DNA from: Campylobacteraceae bacterium
GTDB taxonomy: Bacteria; Campylobacterota; Campylobacteria; Campylobacterales; Sulfurospirillaceae
Direction: 5' to 3'
DNA length: 7,084 nt
Assembly (NCBI GenBank): GCA_027013265.1
Contig: JALUXQ010000201.1
Location: 1-7,084 of the forward strand
Part shown: piece by piece, positions 1 through 6,637 of the stretch
How the letters are laid out: each line of letters starts with the position of its first letter
How positions within the stretch are numbered: position 1 is the stretch's first letter
Position numbers and translations under genes: made by a program
The notes under the pieces: model-generated
Databases searched by the model: none
The model's input: only the letters and a program-made list of their open reading frames with translations
Told to the model about the DNA's origin: nothing

Positions 1-1852
1 CTCTTAATTTATCTCCATTTATCGTCTCGTACTCACGCAATTCAACCACGATTCTCTCTATACATTCAGAGTATGTCTCTAGCCTCTCTTTTACAGCTTC
101 ATATCTCTCATTTAGCATGGATTTTATATATGAGTCTAGATTTTCAGCCATCTTTTCACTATACTCTTTTGTGCTTCCACCCATCAAAAAAGTATTTCTC
201 TGCTTTTCTAAAACCATCAATCCTGCTACATCACTCATGCCATAAATTCCTACCATCGACTTTATGATATCTGTTGCTCTCTCAAGATCATTTCCAGCTC
301 CGGTTGATATCTCTTTTAAAAATACCTCTTCGGCAGCTCTTCCGCCTAAAAGAACATCAATCTCTGCTACAAGTTCATGCTTTTGCATCAAGAATTTATT
401 CTCTTCAGGAGTATTTAGCGTGTAACCAAGCGCTGCTAGACCTCTTGGAACAATTGATACTTTTGAAACACTCTTAGCACCTTTTGTAGTCTCAGCGATC
501 AGTGCATGTCCACTCTCATGGTAAGCGACTATCTTCTTCTCTTTTGGATTTATTCTTCTGCTCTTCTTTTCTAGTCCAGCAATCGCTCGCTCAACTGCTT
601 CAACCATATCCTTTTGTTCAACATACTCTTTTGTTTTTCGTCCAGCCAAAAGTGCTGCTTCATTTATAATATTTGCCAAATCAGCCCCAGCTAATCCTGC
701 TGTTAGTCTTGCCACCTCTTTTAAATCTATATCTTTTGCCAGTTTTATATCAGTTATATGAACTTTTAGTATATCGACTCTACCTTGAAAGTCAGGCTTA
801 TCCACAAGTACTTGCCTGTCAAATCTACCTGGTCTTAAAAGTGCAGCGTCCAAGACTTCTGGTCTGTTGGTAGCAGCCAATACTATAACTGGTGATTTGT
901 CTGAATTAAAACCATCCATCTCTGCTAAAAGTTGATTTAGAGTCTGTTCTCTCTCGTCATTTCCGCCCATCTGTCCATTTGCTGCACGACTTTTTCCAAT
1001 GGCATCTATTTCATCAATAAAAACAATAGCAGGAGCCTCTTTTTTTGCATTTTCAAATAAATCTCGCACACGACTTGCTCCAACTCCTACAAACATCTCT
1101 ATAAAACTTGAACCAGAAACTGAGAAAAAAGGGACATCTGCCTCGCCTGCAACTGCCTTTGCAAGAAGCGTTTTTCCAGTACCAGGAGGACCTACTAGCA
1201 ACACTCCTTTTGGAATTTTTGCTCCCAAATTTATATATCTATCAGGGTGCTTCAAGAAATCAACTATCTCTTTTACCTCATCTTTTGCCTCTTGCACACC
1301 TGCAACATCTTCAAACTTCACCTTAGGCTTTTCAGAGTTTACAAGTTTTTTACTACTTCCCATGCCAAGAATTCCACCACCCATGTTTTTTTGCATTCTA
1401 TTTGCCAAAAGCATCCAAATACCAAAAAATATAAAGATAGGCAAAACCCAAGAAAAGAGGATTTCGGTAAATATATTTGTCTCATTATATCCGCCGTATG
1501 GTATCTTTTTTGCCTCAAGCTCTGATACAAGATTGTTGTCGCCTGCAACTTTTTTGACTATATATATATCCTTAACTACTCCATTTTGGACATAAGCTCG
1601 TATCGTTGTCTGACCAATCGCCACATAGCTTAGCTTGCCATTTTTAACCAACTCTTTAAATTGAGAGTAGTTTATATTTTTTGTGACTGCGTTTTGTGAA
1701 GAGCCAACAGAGTTGTTACTCATACCATCATCAGGAGTCAAGAAATTTTTAAATACTACTATTATCACAATCGAGAAGATTGCAAAAACCAAAATAGGGT
1801 TTTGGTTAAAAAAATTATTATTTAAACCCTTTTTATTATCATTTTGTGCCAT
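1..1852 (-). CDS. ftsH: ATP-dependent zinc metalloprotease FtsH (3' end beyond window)
   Basis: Membrane-anchored AAA+ protease that unfolds and degrades membrane and soluble proteins as a hexamer on the cytoplasmic face of the inner membrane. The frame is open for 617 codons from the ATG at 1852 to the left edge; family members usually run to about 630-670 residues, so only a short C-terminal tail is missing. Domains in order: transmembrane segment 1 (about residues 19-34), a periplasmic domain, transmembrane segment 2 (about 131-150), the AAA+ domain with Walker A GPPGTGKT at 221-228, Walker B with D280 and E281, the second region of homology with N329 and arginine fingers R340 and R343, and the M41 peptidase with HESGH at 445-449 (zinc ligands H445, H449; catalytic E446) and D522 in the NDLERAT motif as probable third zinc ligand. 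The ATG directly follows the prmA stop, and AAGG six bases upstream lies inside the last prmA codons, so translation is probably coupled. No disruption is seen. Confidence 0.97.
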   Translation of the reverse strand, partial: MAQNDNKKGLNNNFFNQNPILVFAIFSIVIIVVFKNFLTPDDGMSNNSVGSSQNAVTKNINYSQFKELVKNGKLSYVAIGQTTIRAYVQNGVVKDIYIVKKVAGDNNLVSELEAKKIPYGGYNETNIFTEILFSWVLPIFIFFGIWMLLANRMQKNMGGGILGMGSSKKLVNSEKPKVKFEDVAGVQEAKDEVKEIVDFLKHPDRYINLGAKIPKGVLLVGPPGTGKTLLAKAVAGEADVPFFSVSGSSFIEMFVGVGASRVRDLFENAKKEAPAIVFIDEIDAIGKSRAANGQMGGNDEREQTLNQLLAEMDGFNSDKSPVIVLAATNRPEVLDAALLRPGRFDRQVLVDKPDFQGRVDILKVHITDIKLAKDIDLKEVARLTAGLAGADLANIINEAALLAGRKTKEYVEQKDMVEAVERAIAGLEKKSRRINPKEKKIVAYHESGHALIAETTKGAKSVSKVSIVPRGLAALGYTLNTPEENKFLMQKHELVAEIDVLLGGRAAEEVFLKEISTGAGNDLERATDIIKSMVGIYGMSDVAGLMVLEKQRNTFLMGGSTKEYSEKMAENLDSYIKSMLNERYEAVKERLETYSECIERIVVELREYETINGDKLR

Positions 1853-2680
1853 TTATAACCTTTGCAAAACCAATGTAAACCATTCATTTTTTTTATATTT
1901 TTCTATTATCTTCATATATGAAAACTTTTTTTCTACTCTGTCTATATATTTGTCTAGTATACCTGAGAGTATTAAATATCCATTAACTTTTACTCTTTTT
2001 TTCAAATCATCTGCCAACATTATCAATATATCAGCTATAATATTGGCAACTACCACATCATATCTTTTATCTGTATTTTGAACTGAACCCGTCCATGAGT
2101 TGGTAATATTTACGCTATTTAGTCTAAAATTCTCTTTCGCACTCTTAACAGCTAACTCATCAGTATCGCAAATATCTACCCTAGCTCCTAATTTAGCTCC
2201 AACGATAGATAAGATACCGCTTCCACAACCTACATCCAAAAGCTCATCGCTCTCTTTTAGATACTTTTCGATTTGCAAAATACAACCATAAGTGCTCTCA
2301 TGGTGCCCTGAACCAAAGGCAAGGGCAGGATTTATAACTATGTTGATTTTATCATCAACTCCCTTTTCCCAATCTGGCCTTATATAAAATTTACCAACTT
2401 TTATAGGCTGGATAGATGTTTGGTATTTTTTTACCCAATCTTCATTTTTTTTTATCTTTATCGCTGTTTTAACGGTGATTTTTTTATCTAATGCAAGAGA
2501 GAGTTTTTTAGAGTACTCTCGTAGCGCAAACTCTACTATATAAAGACTTTCCTCGCTTCTTAGTATGATACTTCCATCTTTCTCTTCGATAGCATCATAA
2601 CCTAAACTAAAAATAAAATCTATAAAATGTGAGTAGTTGTCACTAGGGGTAACTAAAAGTTCATTGTAAGTTTTATCCAT
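1853..2680 (-). CDS. prmA: Ribosomal protein L11 methyltransferase PrmA
   Basis: SAM-dependent methyltransferase expected to methylate lysines and the N-terminus of ribosomal protein L11 in the cytoplasm. It has 275 residues, slightly shorter than the roughly 290 of E. coli PrmA. The N-terminal part (about 1-95) is the substrate-recognition region. The class I Rossmann methyltransferase domain follows: pre-motif NPALAFGSGHHEST at 117-130, SAM-binding motif DVGCGSG at 149-155, an acidic loop near D172, and NIIAD at 213-217 in the position of the usual NILA motif. The pre-motif deviates from the common GTGTH form. The gene starts 3 bases after the cheY stop with no strong Shine-Dalgarno sequence, which suggests coupling to cheY, and its stop abuts the ftsH ATG. 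Runs of nine and eight A on the coding strand (2445-2453 and 1887-1894) are possible slippage sites. A related methyltransferase with another target cannot be excluded, but the motifs and gene order favour PrmA. Confidence 0.92.
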   Translation of the reverse strand: MDKTYNELLVTPSDNYSHFIDFIFSLGYDAIEEKDGSIILRSEESLYIVEFALREYSKKLSLALDKKITVKTAIKIKKNEDWVKKYQTSIQPIKVGKFYIRPDWEKGVDDKINIVINPALAFGSGHHESTYGCILQIEKYLKESDELLDVGCGSGILSIVGAKLGARVDICDTDELAVKSAKENFRLNSVNITNSWTGSVQNTDKRYDVVVANIIADILIMLADDLKKRVKVNGYLILSGILDKYIDRVEKKFSYMKIIEKYKKNEWFTLVLQRL

Positions 2681-2683
2681 GCA

Positions 2684-3049
2684 TTAGCCCAAAACATCCT
2701 CTAGCTTCTCTTTTAAAACTTGTGGTGTAAAAGGCTTTACTATATAGTTGTTAACTCCAGCTTTTAGTGCAGTGATTACTTCAGCTTTTCCGCCCTCGGT
2801 TGTAACCATGATGATAGGCATATCTTCGTATTTCTCTTCTGCTCTTACTTTCTTTACGAGTTCTAACCCATTCATCTCTGGCATATTCCAGTCTGTTATC
2901 AAGACATCTATATCGCTGTTTTGTTGCATAAGTTGCCAAGCAGCAGCACCATGTTCAGCTTCCAGCACATCTTTATAGTCGAGTCTTGCCAAAGTGTTTT
3001 TTATGATTCTTCGCATTGTTGAGCTATCATCTACTACTAATAATCTCAA
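2684..3049 (-). CDS. cheY: Chemotaxis response regulator CheY, TTG start
   Basis: Single-domain response regulator that, when phosphorylated by CheA, binds the flagellar motor switch and changes rotation. The 121 residues are one receiver domain with no output domain: acidic pair D7/D8, phosphoacceptor D53 within ITDWNMP, switch residue T83, aromatic switch Y102 and conserved K105 in the KPF motif. All the residues of a functional receiver are present. The start is TTG at 3049-3047. An in-frame TAA lies two codons upstream, so no earlier start exists; the next internal ATG (M12) would remove D7 and D8; and a strong AAAGGAT ribosome binding site sits five bases upstream of the TTG. The neighbours downstream are prmA and ftsH, an order I recall from Helicobacter pylori and Campylobacter jejuni, while no other chemotaxis gene is in the window. 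A weak promoter may lie in the 60-base gap upstream. Confidence 0.93.
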   Translation of the reverse strand: MRLLVVDDSSTMRRIIKNTLARLDYKDVLEAEHGAAAWQLMQQNSDIDVLITDWNMPEMNGLELVKKVRAEEKYEDMPIIMVTTEGGKAEVITALKAGVNNYIVKPFTPQVLKEKLEDVLG

Positions 3050-3054
3050 TACTT

Positions 3055-3061
3055 ATCCTTT
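3055..3061 (-). promoter_or_regulatory. Ribosome binding site of cheY
   Basis: The coding strand reads AAAGGAT five bases before the TTG at 3049. This is the strongest Shine-Dalgarno match near the start of the CheY frame and decides for the unusual TTG start codon. Confidence 0.75.
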
Positions 3062-3075
3062 AAAATTAAATATTT

Positions 3076-3081
3076 ACTATA
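3076..3081 (-). promoter_or_regulatory. Possible -10 box for cheY-prmA-ftsH
   Basis: The coding strand reads TATAGT (one mismatch to TATAAT) in the 60-base gap between hisA and cheY. A weak TTCAAA at 3103-3098 lies 16 bases upstream in a -35 position. A start of transcription near 3069 would leave a leader of about 20 bases containing the ribosome binding site. The whole gap is AT-rich, so such a match could arise by chance. It is the only intergenic place where the downstream genes could gain a promoter separate from the exonuclease-to-hisA unit. Confidence 0.35.
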
Positions 3082-3109
3082 TTTTAACCTATTTTACTTT
3101 GAAGTTACT

Positions 3110-3832
3110 TTAATCTCTAAATTGCTTGACTAAAGAAAAGGCTTTTTTCAGACTAATTGTACCTTCATAATATGCTTTTCCGATGATAACACCACTCACC
3201 TCACCCGAATAGGCTAACACTTTTATATCTTCGATGTCTTTAACACCGCCACTTGCTATCGTATCAACTCCTGAAGCCCTTGCGATATCTATCGTAAAAC
3301 CAACATTTACACCACTTAGCGTTCCATCTCTTCCAACATCTGTACACACTATCGCTTCAACCCCCGCTTGTGCAAAATCTTTTGCTAGCTCAGTAGCTCT
3401 CATTTGAGATTTTTGAGCCCATCCCTCTACTGCTACAAAACCATCTATCGCGTCGATACCCACTACTACTCTGTATTTTTCACACATTTTTTTAACAAAA
3501 TCTGGATTTTTAAGGGCGATTGAGCCTAAAATTACCCTATCTACCCCCAAATCAATATATCTCTTTATCGTATCTTCATCCCTGATACCACCACCTAATT
3601 CTAGCTGAAGATTACAGTTTTCTCTAATCTTTTTGATTTGCTCAAGGTTTTTTGGCTCTCCTGCAAAGGCACCATTGAGATCAACCAAATGGAGCCATCT
3701 AGAGCCTATATCTTCAAAATGTTTTGCCACTTGCCAAGGCTCATCTGAGTAAATCTTAGCACTATCCATGAGCCCTTTTGTAAGTCTAACTGCTTTTCCA
3801 TCTTTGAGATCAATCGCTGGCAATATGTACAT
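3110..3832 (-). CDS. hisA: ProFAR isomerase HisA (histidine biosynthesis)
   Basis: Cytoplasmic isomerase that opens the ribose of ProFAR by an Amadori rearrangement to give PRFAR, the substrate of HisF-HisH. The 240 residues match the usual family length of about 240-245. It is a beta/alpha barrel of two half-barrels: the N-terminal strand PAIDL carries the catalytic D8, LGGGIR is at 79-84, the second half begins with VVVGID carrying catalytic D127, and the phosphate-binding segments are DVGRDGTLSG at 165-174, ASGGV at 193-197 and IIGKA at 216-220. D8 and D127 distinguish a complete HisA. HisF is the main alternative, but the N-terminal sequence and length fit HisA. The ATG at 3832 follows the hisH stop without a spacer, and GGAG six bases upstream lies inside the hisH end, so coupled translation with HisH is likely. 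Confidence 0.95.
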   Translation of the reverse strand: MYILPAIDLKDGKAVRLTKGLMDSAKIYSDEPWQVAKHFEDIGSRWLHLVDLNGAFAGEPKNLEQIKKIRENCNLQLELGGGIRDEDTIKRYIDLGVDRVILGSIALKNPDFVKKMCEKYRVVVGIDAIDGFVAVEGWAQKSQMRATELAKDFAQAGVEAIVCTDVGRDGTLSGVNVGFTIDIARASGVDTIASGGVKDIEDIKVLAYSGEVSGVIIGKAYYEGTISLKKAFSLVKQFRD

Positions 3833-4444
3833 CTATAACTCCACAAAATTTTTTAGTATTTTTAATCCATTGCTGTGTGACTTTTCAGGGTGAGGCTGAA
3901 AACCAAAAATATTCTCTTTTTGAACAACACTTGGAAAACCATATCCATATCTTGTCTTTGCAACCATGTATTTGTCATCACAAGTAGCGTGAAAACTATG
4001 CACAAAATAGAGGTAAATCCCATCATCTATATCTTTTAGAAGAGGTGATTTTTGTTGGATAAAAATCTCATTCCAACCCATATGTGGTACCTTTAGTCTT
4101 GTTTTAAATTTTGACTTATCAAACTCTACCACAACCCCTGGAATCAAACCCAAACCCTTTGTCTCTTTAAACTCATAACTCTTATCAAAAAGAAGTTGCA
4201 TGCCCAAACATATCCCTAAAAGTGGTTTTTTAGTATCCGCAAACTCTAAAATAGCCTCTTTCATACCTGTTTCATCCAAACTTTTCATAGCATCACCAAA
4301 TGCCCCAACACCTGGTAAAATTATCTTATCATAAGACTTTAATCTATCCGCATCTTTGACAATATCAACTTTTTTTCCAATTTTTTCAAAAGCATTATAG
4401 ACACTTCTGAGGTTGCCCATATTATAATCAACGATCCCTATCAT
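3833..4444 (-). CDS. hisH: Imidazole glycerol phosphate synthase glutaminase subunit HisH
   Basis: Class I glutamine amidotransferase that hydrolyses glutamine and channels ammonia to HisF, which makes imidazole glycerol phosphate and AICAR from PRFAR. It has 203 residues, normal for the family. Catalytic triad: nucleophile C79 in GICLGMQ (77-83), with H185 and E187 in PHPEKS. Also visible are DYNMGNL near the N-terminus, LPGVGAFG at 43-50 around the oxyanion region, PHMGWN at 120-125 and YFVHSF at 146-151. The residue before H185 is proline, where E. coli HisH has phenylalanine. The ATG at 4444 overlaps the stop of the mutase gene as ATGA. HisF is absent from the window and must be encoded elsewhere. 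Some Campylobacterota carry a second HisH-like protein in sugar-modification loci, but adjacency to hisA favours the histidine-pathway enzyme. Confidence 0.94.
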   Translation of the reverse strand: MIGIVDYNMGNLRSVYNAFEKIGKKVDIVKDADRLKSYDKIILPGVGAFGDAMKSLDETGMKEAILEFADTKKPLLGICLGMQLLFDKSYEFKETKGLGLIPGVVVEFDKSKFKTRLKVPHMGWNEIFIQQKSPLLKDIDDGIYLYFVHSFHATCDDKYMVAKTRYGYGFPSVVQKENIFGFQPHPEKSHSNGLKILKNFVEL

Positions 4445-5811
4445 TGTAAACTCTCTTTTGCTTTTTTGATTAGGACATTTATCTTTTGTTTATACTCTTT
4501 TGCTTTTTTTTCGTCAGTAGATTCAAATCTTGTCACTAAAACTGGTGTGGTATTGCTAGCTCTCACTAGTCCCCAGCCATCATCAAATATAATCCTCACG
4601 CCATCTACATCTACTATCTCTTTGATATGAGGAAAGTCACTTGGTGGATTTCCTAATAACTCTTTGACTCTTTGGACAAGAGGAAACTTCTCACTCTCGC
4701 TTGTTTCGACTTTTATCTCTTCGGTTGAGTAAACTTTTGGCAAAGCATCTATCTCTTCATCTACTTTCAAACCCTCTTTTATGAGCTCAATCATCCTTAG
4801 AGTCGCATATAGGGCATCATCATAACCAAAATACCTGTCATTAAAAAAGAGGTGTCCACTCACTTCCGCTGCAAAATCTGCATTTAGCTGAGCTATTTTT
4901 ACCTTTAGATTGCTATGTCCTGTCTTATACATTACAGCTTTTCCATAAGAGTTGATGACATCATACATAACTTGCGAACACTTTACCTCACCGATGACTA
5001 GTGGAGTGTTCATGCCCTTACTAAAAAGTATCGCCATGATATCACCTTTGACATTGTGTTTTTTCGTCAAAAATGCAATCCTGTCAGCATCACCATCATA
5101 AGCAAATCCATACTCATACTCACCCTCTAACTCTCTTTTTATATCTATCAAGTTTTTTTCAACTGTCGGGTCTGGGTGATGATTTGGGAAAGTGCCATCT
5201 GGTTTTGCAAAAAGACTCGTATAGTTAAATCCTAAAGCATCAAATATATCTATGATGACCGTACCTGCCACACCATTTCCACAATCTATGACAATTTTTT
5301 TATCAAACCCTTTTAAGTGAGCAAACTCTTTGACCATAAACTCTATATATCTGCTTTTGACATCTATCTTTTTAGAGCTCGTGTCATCTTCTATCTCAAA
5401 ATCTAAATTATCCAAAATTTCTGCGCCCAAAGAGTAGATATCCTCTCCAAAAAAGGGCTTCTTGTCCATAGCAATCTTAAAACCATTATACTGGCTTGGA
5501 TTGTGTGAGCCTGTTATCATGACAGTTGCATCCACATTAACTTCATCAAAATTCTCATAAGCACTAAAGTAGTTCACAGGAGTTGCCACCAATCCCATAT
5601 CTAACACACTACATCCTGCTTTATTGAAGCCACTCGTTAAATACTCACAAAGCACGGGTGAGTGACTTCTAGCATCATATCCGATAGCCACGGTACTTCC
5701 AAATTTTTTCACTCTTAAACCCAAAAAATACCCTATAAGTTTAGTAATTTTCTCATCTAGTTCTTGCTCGAAAATACCTCGTATATCATACTCTCTAAAT
5801 ATCGATTTCAT
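4441..5811 (-). CDS. manB: Phosphomannomutase/phosphoglucomutase (AlgC/ManB type)
   Basis: Alpha-D-phosphohexomutase that interconverts hexose 6-phosphate and hexose 1-phosphate, feeding nucleotide-sugar synthesis for cell-surface polysaccharide. The 456 residues are close to the length of Pseudomonas AlgC. All four domain signatures are present in order: active-site phosphoserine loop TGSHNP at 100-105 with S102, metal-binding loop DGDADR at 239-244 (D239, D241, D243), sugar-binding loop EVSGH at 316-320, and C-terminal phosphate-binding loop RASNTTP at 417-423. The start MKSIFREYDIRG is typical of the dual-specificity enzymes rather than of GlmM. Whether mannose, glucose or both are used cannot be read from the sequence. 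The gene overlaps the upstream exonuclease gene by 17 bases, with AAGGAAG nine bases before its ATG, and overlaps hisH by 4 bases. The divergent waaC gene nearby fits a role in lipopolysaccharide. The symbol is by analogy. Confidence 0.9.
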   Translation of the reverse strand: MKSIFREYDIRGIFEQELDEKITKLIGYFLGLRVKKFGSTVAIGYDARSHSPVLCEYLTSGFNKAGCSVLDMGLVATPVNYFSAYENFDEVNVDATVMITGSHNPSQYNGFKIAMDKKPFFGEDIYSLGAEILDNLDFEIEDDTSSKKIDVKSRYIEFMVKEFAHLKGFDKKIVIDCGNGVAGTVIIDIFDALGFNYTSLFAKPDGTFPNHHPDPTVEKNLIDIKRELEGEYEYGFAYDGDADRIAFLTKKHNVKGDIMAILFSKGMNTPLVIGEVKCSQVMYDVINSYGKAVMYKTGHSNLKVKIAQLNADFAAEVSGHLFFNDRYFGYDDALYATLRMIELIKEGLKVDEEIDALPKVYSTEEIKVETSESEKFPLVQRVKELLGNPPSDFPHIKEIVDVDGVRIIFDDGWGLVRASNTTPVLVTRFESTDEKKAKEYKQKINVLIKKAKESLQ

Positions 5812-6574
5812 CGCCTATTGCTTCCTTAAATGCTGATGCATATGATTTTTTATCATCTAATTTGCTGCCCATTATATCCAAGCTGCGTTTAAAATCCTCT
5901 ATAACTAGATTTCCTTTGAGCAGTTCATACTTTAAGTATAGCCAATAGGTGTTTAGCACATCGCTTTCGCAATACTCTTTTATCTTCTCTATCTCCCCTT
6001 CATAAAAAAGCTCCATCACCTGATCGCCTTTTACATCAAATTTACCGGGGGCTCCTATGAGTGAGCATAAAACATCTAGCTTGAGTCCTCTAGTGGCTCC
6101 AAATTCACTTATATGATCCATCAAATCTACATGAAATCTATCAGAAAATCTATATCTATAATTATCCCACTTGTTTTTCCCAAGCTCTCTATTTTCTACT
6201 TCAAAATAGGCACTACAAGTCAGATTGTACCGCATAGCTCTTATCATCAAAAGAGGCACATCAAAACTTCGTCCATTAAAACTTATAAGCTTTGGGTTGT
6301 AGGAGTCTAAAAACTTCAAAAAATCACGAATCATATCCTCTTCATTTTCTCCATCCATGGAGCTAACCTTTTGAAAAACTCCAAAATCATCAGCGATAAC
6401 TGCCGAAATCGCCACTATCTTGTGGTAAGGTAAAGGCAAAAAACTACTCCCACTTTTAGCCTCCTGTTCACCCATAGCGATATTCGAAACCTCCATATCG
6501 CCACCCTCTACATGTAGAGTTTTTCTTATCAAATCAGCATCAGGAATCGTCTCTATATCAAATACACAAATCAT
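5795..6574 (-). CDS. Predicted 3'-5' exonuclease related to DNA polymerase B proofreading domain
   Basis: Probable DEDD-superfamily 3'-5' exonuclease acting on single-stranded DNA or RNA ends; its biological substrate is not known to me. The 259 residues consist of one RNase H-like exonuclease domain without a polymerase. ExoI is FDIET at 5-9 (D6, E8), ExoII is SFNGRSFD at 98-105 (N100, D105), and ExoIII is YCESD at 201-205 (Y201, D205), which places it in the DEDDy type with the complete metal-binding set. The segment between ExoI and the next strand contains FLPLPYHKIVAIS at 45-57, a pattern I associate with the Pfam family of predicted PolB-like exonucleases (DNA_pol_B_exo2). The ATG at 6574 has GAGG six bases upstream. 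It is the first gene of the leftward unit, and its last 17 bases overlap the start of the mutase gene, so the two are co-expressed. Nothing in the neighbourhood shows a DNA-repair link. Confidence 0.85.
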   Translation of the reverse strand: MICVFDIETIPDADLIRKTLHVEGGDMEVSNIAMGEQEAKSGSSFLPLPYHKIVAISAVIADDFGVFQKVSSMDGENEEDMIRDFLKFLDSYNPKLISFNGRSFDVPLLMIRAMRYNLTCSAYFEVENRELGKNKWDNYRYRFSDRFHVDLMDHISEFGATRGLKLDVLCSLIGAPGKFDVKGDQVMELFYEGEIEKIKEYCESDVLNTYWLYLKYELLKGNLVIEDFKRSLDIMGSKLDDKKSYASAFKEAIGDEIDI

Positions 6575-6600
6575 TTAGCACCTCTTTAGCCTAATTTTAG

Positions 6601-6606
6601 TATAAT
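6601..6606 (+). promoter_or_regulatory. Rightward -10 box of waaC
   Basis: A perfect TATAAT, preceded by TTTTAG, lies 31 bases before the waaC ATG. Transcription from about 6613 would leave a leader of about 25 bases with the AAGGA at 6622-6626. It overlaps the leftward -10 box by two bases inside the palindrome TATAATTATA, so polymerase could hardly occupy both directions at once. No convincing -35 box is visible upstream. Confidence 0.55.
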
Positions 6607-6610
6607 TATA
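6605..6610 (-). promoter_or_regulatory. Leftward -10 box of the exonuclease-manB-hisH-hisA unit
   Basis: The minus strand reads a perfect TATAAT here, preceded by GGG. Transcription would start near 6598, giving a leader of about 24 bases that contains the GAGG ribosome binding site of the exonuclease gene. A second perfect minus-strand TATAAT lies 10 bases upstream at 6620-6615 and could be an alternative box. No clear -35 hexamer is seen, which is common in Campylobacterota promoters. Confidence 0.55.
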
Positions 6611-6637
6611 CCCTATTATATAAGGAATTGATTTCAT

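Noticed and set aside
445..520. FtsH zinc motif HESGH instead of HEAGH
   Set aside because: The HExxH ligands and glutamate are intact, and serine at a variable x position is a tolerated substitution, so it is no sign of an inactive protease.
73..873. Three leucine-rich plus-strand frames of 64-67 codons
   Set aside because: All are antisense to the FtsH protease and AAA+ domains and show only composition typical of reversed coding sequence.
999..1595. A 198-codon plus-strand open frame
   Set aside because: It lies entirely antisense to the AAA+ and transmembrane part of ftsH, whose opposite frame has all catalytic motifs. The product is low-complexity and resembles nothing; long shadow frames are expected opposite conserved coding sequence.
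1683..2081. A 132-codon plus-strand open frame with hydrophobic stretches
   Set aside because: It spans the prmA-ftsH junction on the opposite strand and is explained by AT-rich lysine and asparagine codons read in reverse as phenylalanine and isoleucine. No ribosome binding site or family resemblance.
3094..3111. Direct repeat TTACTTT separated by four bases at the hisA end
   Set aside because: Seven-base copies in AT-rich sequence are expected by chance, and the second copy lies partly in the hisA stop region. No inverted stem able to act as a terminator is formed.
3884..3910. Proline before the catalytic histidine of HisH (QPHPEKS rather than QFHPE)
   Set aside because: The triad C79, H185 and E187 is complete and the rest of the protein is canonical. 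Without an alignment I cannot say that this is unusual within the lineage.
6575..6637. Possible operator or riboswitch in the divergent spacer
   Set aside because: After the -10 boxes and ribosome binding sites are accounted for, too little sequence remains for a structured RNA, and the only palindrome is the one formed by the promoters themselves.
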